DNA from: JBCCKC01 sp039182435
GTDB taxonomy: Bacteria; Verrucomicrobiota; Verrucomicrobiia; Opitutales; Coraliomargaritaceae
Assembly (NCBI GenBank): GCA_039182435.1
Contig: JBCDCC010000102.1
Coordinates: 1 to 8,434 of the forward strand
DNA: 8,434 nt
Reading direction: 5' to 3'
Shown here: in pieces, positions 6,065 through 8,434 of the stretch
How the letters are laid out: each line of letters begins with the position of its first letter
Position numbering within the stretch: the first letter of the stretch is position 1
Position numbers and translations under genes: made by a program
Notes under the pieces: generated by a model
Told to the model about the DNA's origin: nothing
What the model saw: the letters and a program-made list of their open reading frames with translations, nothing else
The model's database searches: none

Positions 6065-7368
6065 ATCCACCTTTTCTTAATTTGCTTCTCTCACTTGGTG
6101 CGGTGGCACTGATGCTCTTATTGCATGCCTACCTAGTCATGAGTGAGATCAGTCTGGTGAAGTTTCGCTACAGTGAGCTGAGCGACGAGGAATTAAAGCG
6201 ATTGCGATCGAGGAAAGGGATTGCTCGCCTCATGGATAAAGGGGACCAGACCGGGCGTGTCGTGCGATTTAGTAAAACGCTCTGCACCGTGGCGGTGGGC
6301 CTCTTCCTCTTACCAATTGTGAGGGATTTGCTCGGTTCCTTCGATCCTGAGATGACTCCAAATCGCTGGAGCGTGGTGGCTTTGACTTTTCTTTGCGTGG
6401 TGGTGGTGCATTTCCTCGTTGCGGAAATCTTCCCCCGGGGACTGGCCATGCGTGATCCGGTTCGTGGTATCGAGCGTTCTTACAGGGTGTTACTGTTTTT
6501 TCAGGTGCTGACGCTTCCGGCGATGCTCTTCTTCCGTCGTGTGAAGTCCTTCCTTTTCCGGCGGATGGGGGTGAATGTGGGGGATGAGCTGAATCCGCTG
6601 GATCTCGATGTCCAGATTCGTGCTTTGGGAGAGGATACGGTTTCGCTCTCGCCTGTTGTTCGAACCATTTTAGGTAAAACTCTGCAGATGAAGGATTTGG
6701 TGATTCATGACATCCTCCTTCCTCGTAATCAGGTCGTGGTTTATGACATCGAAGATAGTGTTACTGAGAATCTTGAGCGGATGAAGGACGCAGGGCATAC
6801 ACGGTTTCCTATCTGCAAGGGGAGCTTGGATGAATGCTTTGGGATTTTGCATATCAAGGATTTCTTCCGCTTTGAGGGAGATGACAAAGAGGTGGATCCG
6901 ATGGCTTTGAAGCGGAATATCGCCGTCTTCGCTTTAGATACCCCTGTTGAAGAGGCCTTGGAACGTATGTTGCGGGCTAAATTTCACATGGCCTTGGTGG
7001 CGGATGAATTCGGAAGCACTGTAGGGCTGGTTACTCTAGAAAGTATTTTAGAGGAGCTTGTCGGGGAGATTCAGGATGAGTTCGATATCGAGGAGGAGAT
7101 GATCCGTAAACTTCCAATTGCGGATACCTATAAAATATCTGGGCTCGCGCCCTTGCATGAAGTCGAAGAGCGGCTAGAGATCGAGATCGATAACGATGAG
7201 GTCTCGACTTTCGGTGGCTTGATCACGGCCGAAATTGGCCGCATCCCTGCACGTGGCGAAAAACTCTCAACCTACGGACTCGTCATCACCATTGACGACG
7301 TCGATGACCGCAGGGTGATTGCTGCGACGGCATTGAAAAGCTCGGTAGCTAAAGGGGTGAATTCCTGA
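6061..7368 (+). CDS. CNNM/DUF21 transmembrane protein with CBS pair and CorC_HlyC domain (hemolysin C family)
   Basis: A 435-residue inner-membrane protein of the CNNM/CorB/HlyC family, members of which are linked to Mg2+/Co2+ export; the name hemolysin is historical. The N-terminal DUF21 part has about four hydrophobic segments (near 6-27, 73-92, 103-122, 141-158). Family motifs include MSEISLVKFRYSEL (27-40) and AEIFPRGLAMRDP (121-133), like the usual GE-hP-hxhAhR-P pattern. A CBS pair follows: CBS1 about 216-270 with TRFPICKGSLDE, CBS2 about 284-342 with VADEFGSTVGLVTLESI (the family usually has DEYGGT). The C-terminal CorC_HlyC domain (about 355-425) contains STFGGLITAEIGRIPARGE. ATG at 6061 overlaps the hisC stop (ATGA, 6061-6064), which implies translational coupling; no clear Shine-Dalgarno lies upstream. 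It ends 27 bp before the stop of the convergent TPR gene. Transported ion is unknown. Confidence 0.9.
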   Translation: MNPPFLNLLLSLGAVALMLLLHAYLVMSEISLVKFRYSELSDEELKRLRSRKGIARLMDKGDQTGRVVRFSKTLCTVAVGLFLLPIVRDLLGSFDPEMTPNRWSVVALTFLCVVVVHFLVAEIFPRGLAMRDPVRGIERSYRVLLFFQVLTLPAMLFFRRVKSFLFRRMGVNVGDELNPLDLDVQIRALGEDTVSLSPVVRTILGKTLQMKDLVIHDILLPRNQVVVYDIEDSVTENLERMKDAGHTRFPICKGSLDECFGILHIKDFFRFEGDDKEVDPMALKRNIAVFALDTPVEEALERMLRAKFHMALVADEFGSTVGLVTLESILEELVGEIQDEFDIEEEMIRKLPIADTYKISGLAPLHEVEERLEIEIDNDEVSTFGGLITAEIGRIPARGEKLSTYGLVITIDDVDDRRVIAATALKSSVAKGVNS

Positions 7369-7395
7369 TCGGGTGGCTTTATCGACTGCTTTTAA

Positions 7396-8434
7396 TTACA
7401 CGTCGATTCGCGAGAAAGAGTTGCTGTTTTCTCGGAGGATGGAGCTCAATTGAATTAGCAAAGCCTCTCGATCTGGAGTGAATATGAAGCGGTCGCTACC
7501 AAGCTTTCTATAAGCCTCCTGAAGCAGGCTGAGATCTGGGCGCCGCATCTGGAGGAGCTTCGTCAGAAGGCGGTTTAAGTTATCAGTGCTGCCGAGAGCT
7601 AACTCTGCGCGGACAAGCTCTGAGATGATCTTTTGGTTTTCTGGAAAGCGTTGATTGGCTATGCTTAGGACCTTTTTGGATTGCTGCAGGCGATTGATGT
7701 TATCGAACCGGCGTGAGACGGCCAAGTATGTCTGTGCAGGATTATCAAGCTCATCGATAAAATCTTGTAGATAGATTTCTCCAAGATCTGGACGATTGGT
7801 GCCGTAGGAGGCGACAGCGCGGAGGCTATTAAAAATTGCCCAACGCTTGTTGAGCCAATCTGGACGTTCTTTGAGTAACTCTTCGGCGAAACTTAGAGCA
7901 CCTGCATAATCTTTGGAGACAAGGTGGGCTTCGATAAGCAGAAGCGCAAACGGGTCGATAGGGAACTCATTCTCAAGCGCTTCTTCATAAGTCCTTCTCG
8001 CGAGCTCGATGTTGCCCGTGTCTGCTCCGAAATTCGCGAGGGATTGGAGGGCGGATTCATCTTCCCGGAACTGACGAAGCATACGTTGCGTTTCGATCTT
8101 TTCGCGTTCAGTATCTCCTGATTTGTTGTAAATGTAGAGCAGTTCTAGGCGCGGCGCAGGGCTTAGTGGGTCACTGACATTTCTTAAGATGGCGTATCTT
8201 CGTGCTTCGTCGATCTCGTCCCGTTCCCGATGGTAGCGACTCAGTTGCATGAGCAAGGGCTCGGAATTGGGGAATTTCGCCAGAGATTGTTCTAACTTGA
8301 TGATTGCTGCGAGTTTATTGCCTCGCTCCCAGCTGATTTCAGAGGAGAGCATGACACCTTCCAGCGAGTTAATCAGATTATACGAAAGGATGTAGTCGTC
8401 GGCTTGATCGAAGTTACCACGCAGAAAATTTGCA
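7396..8434 (-). CDS. TPR-repeat protein, 5' end beyond the window
   Basis: The frame is open from the right edge to TAA at 7396-7398, giving 345 visible residues, all helical in character. It runs through an internal ATG at 8352 without a stop upstream, and the residues before it (FLRGNFDQADDYI) look like a repeat helix, so the true start lies past 8434. Degenerate tetratricopeptide-like units are visible, for example around WERGNKLAAIIKLEQSLAKF, ERDEIDEARRYAI, DTGNIELARRTYEEAL and SKDYAGALSFAEELL, each with small residues at turn and packing positions followed by P or D/N loops. The second half (residues beyond about 215) is less regular, and ends in an S/N-rich tail before RIDV. I see no signal peptide, membrane segment or catalytic motif in the part present. 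TPR arrays act as protein-binding scaffolds; the partner is unknown. It converges with the CNNM/CBS gene and is not in its operon. No specific function can be assigned. Confidence 0.85.
   Translation of the reverse strand, partial: ANFLRGNFDQADDYILSYNLINSLEGVMLSSEISWERGNKLAAIIKLEQSLAKFPNSEPLLMQLSRYHRERDEIDEARRYAILRNVSDPLSPAPRLELLYIYNKSGDTEREKIETQRMLRQFREDESALQSLANFGADTGNIELARRTYEEALENEFPIDPFALLLIEAHLVSKDYAGALSFAEELLKERPDWLNKRWAIFNSLRAVASYGTNRPDLGEIYLQDFIDELDNPAQTYLAVSRRFDNINRLQQSKKVLSIANQRFPENQKIISELVRAELALGSTDNLNRLLTKLLQMRRPDLSLLQEAYRKLGSDRFIFTPDREALLIQLSSILRENSNSFSRIDV

Noticed and set aside
7381..7407. Inverted repeat ATCGAC / GTCGAT between the convergent genes as a terminator
   Set aside because: The stem is only 6 bp with a 15-base loop, has no T-tract at the proper place and runs into the TPR coding end.
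8350..8352. ATG at 8352 as the true start of the TPR gene
   Set aside because: The frame stays open to the window edge and the upstream residues continue the helical repeat pattern, so this Met is most likely internal.
1..8434. Defence system, mobile element, CRISPR or biosynthetic cluster
   Set aside because: All six genes belong to housekeeping or general families; I see no transposase, integrase, nuclease-toxin, repeat array or target-site duplication.

Overview
The window is an ordinary bacterial housekeeping neighbourhood of six protein genes, four complete and two cut by the window edges. I see no tRNA, rRNA, CRISPR, insertion sequence, phage gene or clear large repeat. Coding density is very high; the largest gap is about 71 bp. 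Codon use is GC-leaning over the DNA polymerase gene and looks more AT-rich in the TPR gene at the right end. Start sites mostly lack a strong Shine-Dalgarno sequence. The proteins are typical of a Gram-negative-type bacterium. My impression from the polymerase, ligase and CNNM/CBS proteins is Verrucomicrobiota (Opitutales-like), but this is unproven inference.

Layout: a leftward block runs from 4879 to 1. It holds an RmlD-like SDR reductase (3974-4879), then 14 bp later a lipoate-ligase/octanoyltransferase-fold protein (3246-3959), then after 71 bp the replicative DNA polymerase III alpha subunit dnaE (start at 3174, C-terminus lost past position 1). Diverging from it across a 66-bp gap is a rightward pair: a histidinol-phosphate aminotransferase, hisC (4946-6064), and a CNNM/CBS/CorC-HlyC membrane protein (6061-7368), whose ATG overlaps the hisC stop by 4 bp. 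Converging on that pair from the right is a leftward TPR-repeat protein (7396 to beyond 8434), whose N-terminus lies outside the window.

The genes do not form one pathway. They supply DNA replication, lipoyl-cofactor attachment or transfer, a nucleotide-sugar-type reductase, histidine biosynthesis, and a probable divalent-cation membrane protein. The most notable points are: a DnaE whose PHP domain keeps all nine expected metal ligands (suggesting built-in proofreading) and which carries an insertion of about 40 residues after that domain; a lipoate-ligase-fold protein with a non-standard motif and a LipM-like cysteine; a short divergent spacer with a palindromic TTATAA that could serve both directions and would make hisC nearly leaderless; and translational coupling of hisC to a functionally unrelated membrane gene. 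I found no convincing new multi-gene system.
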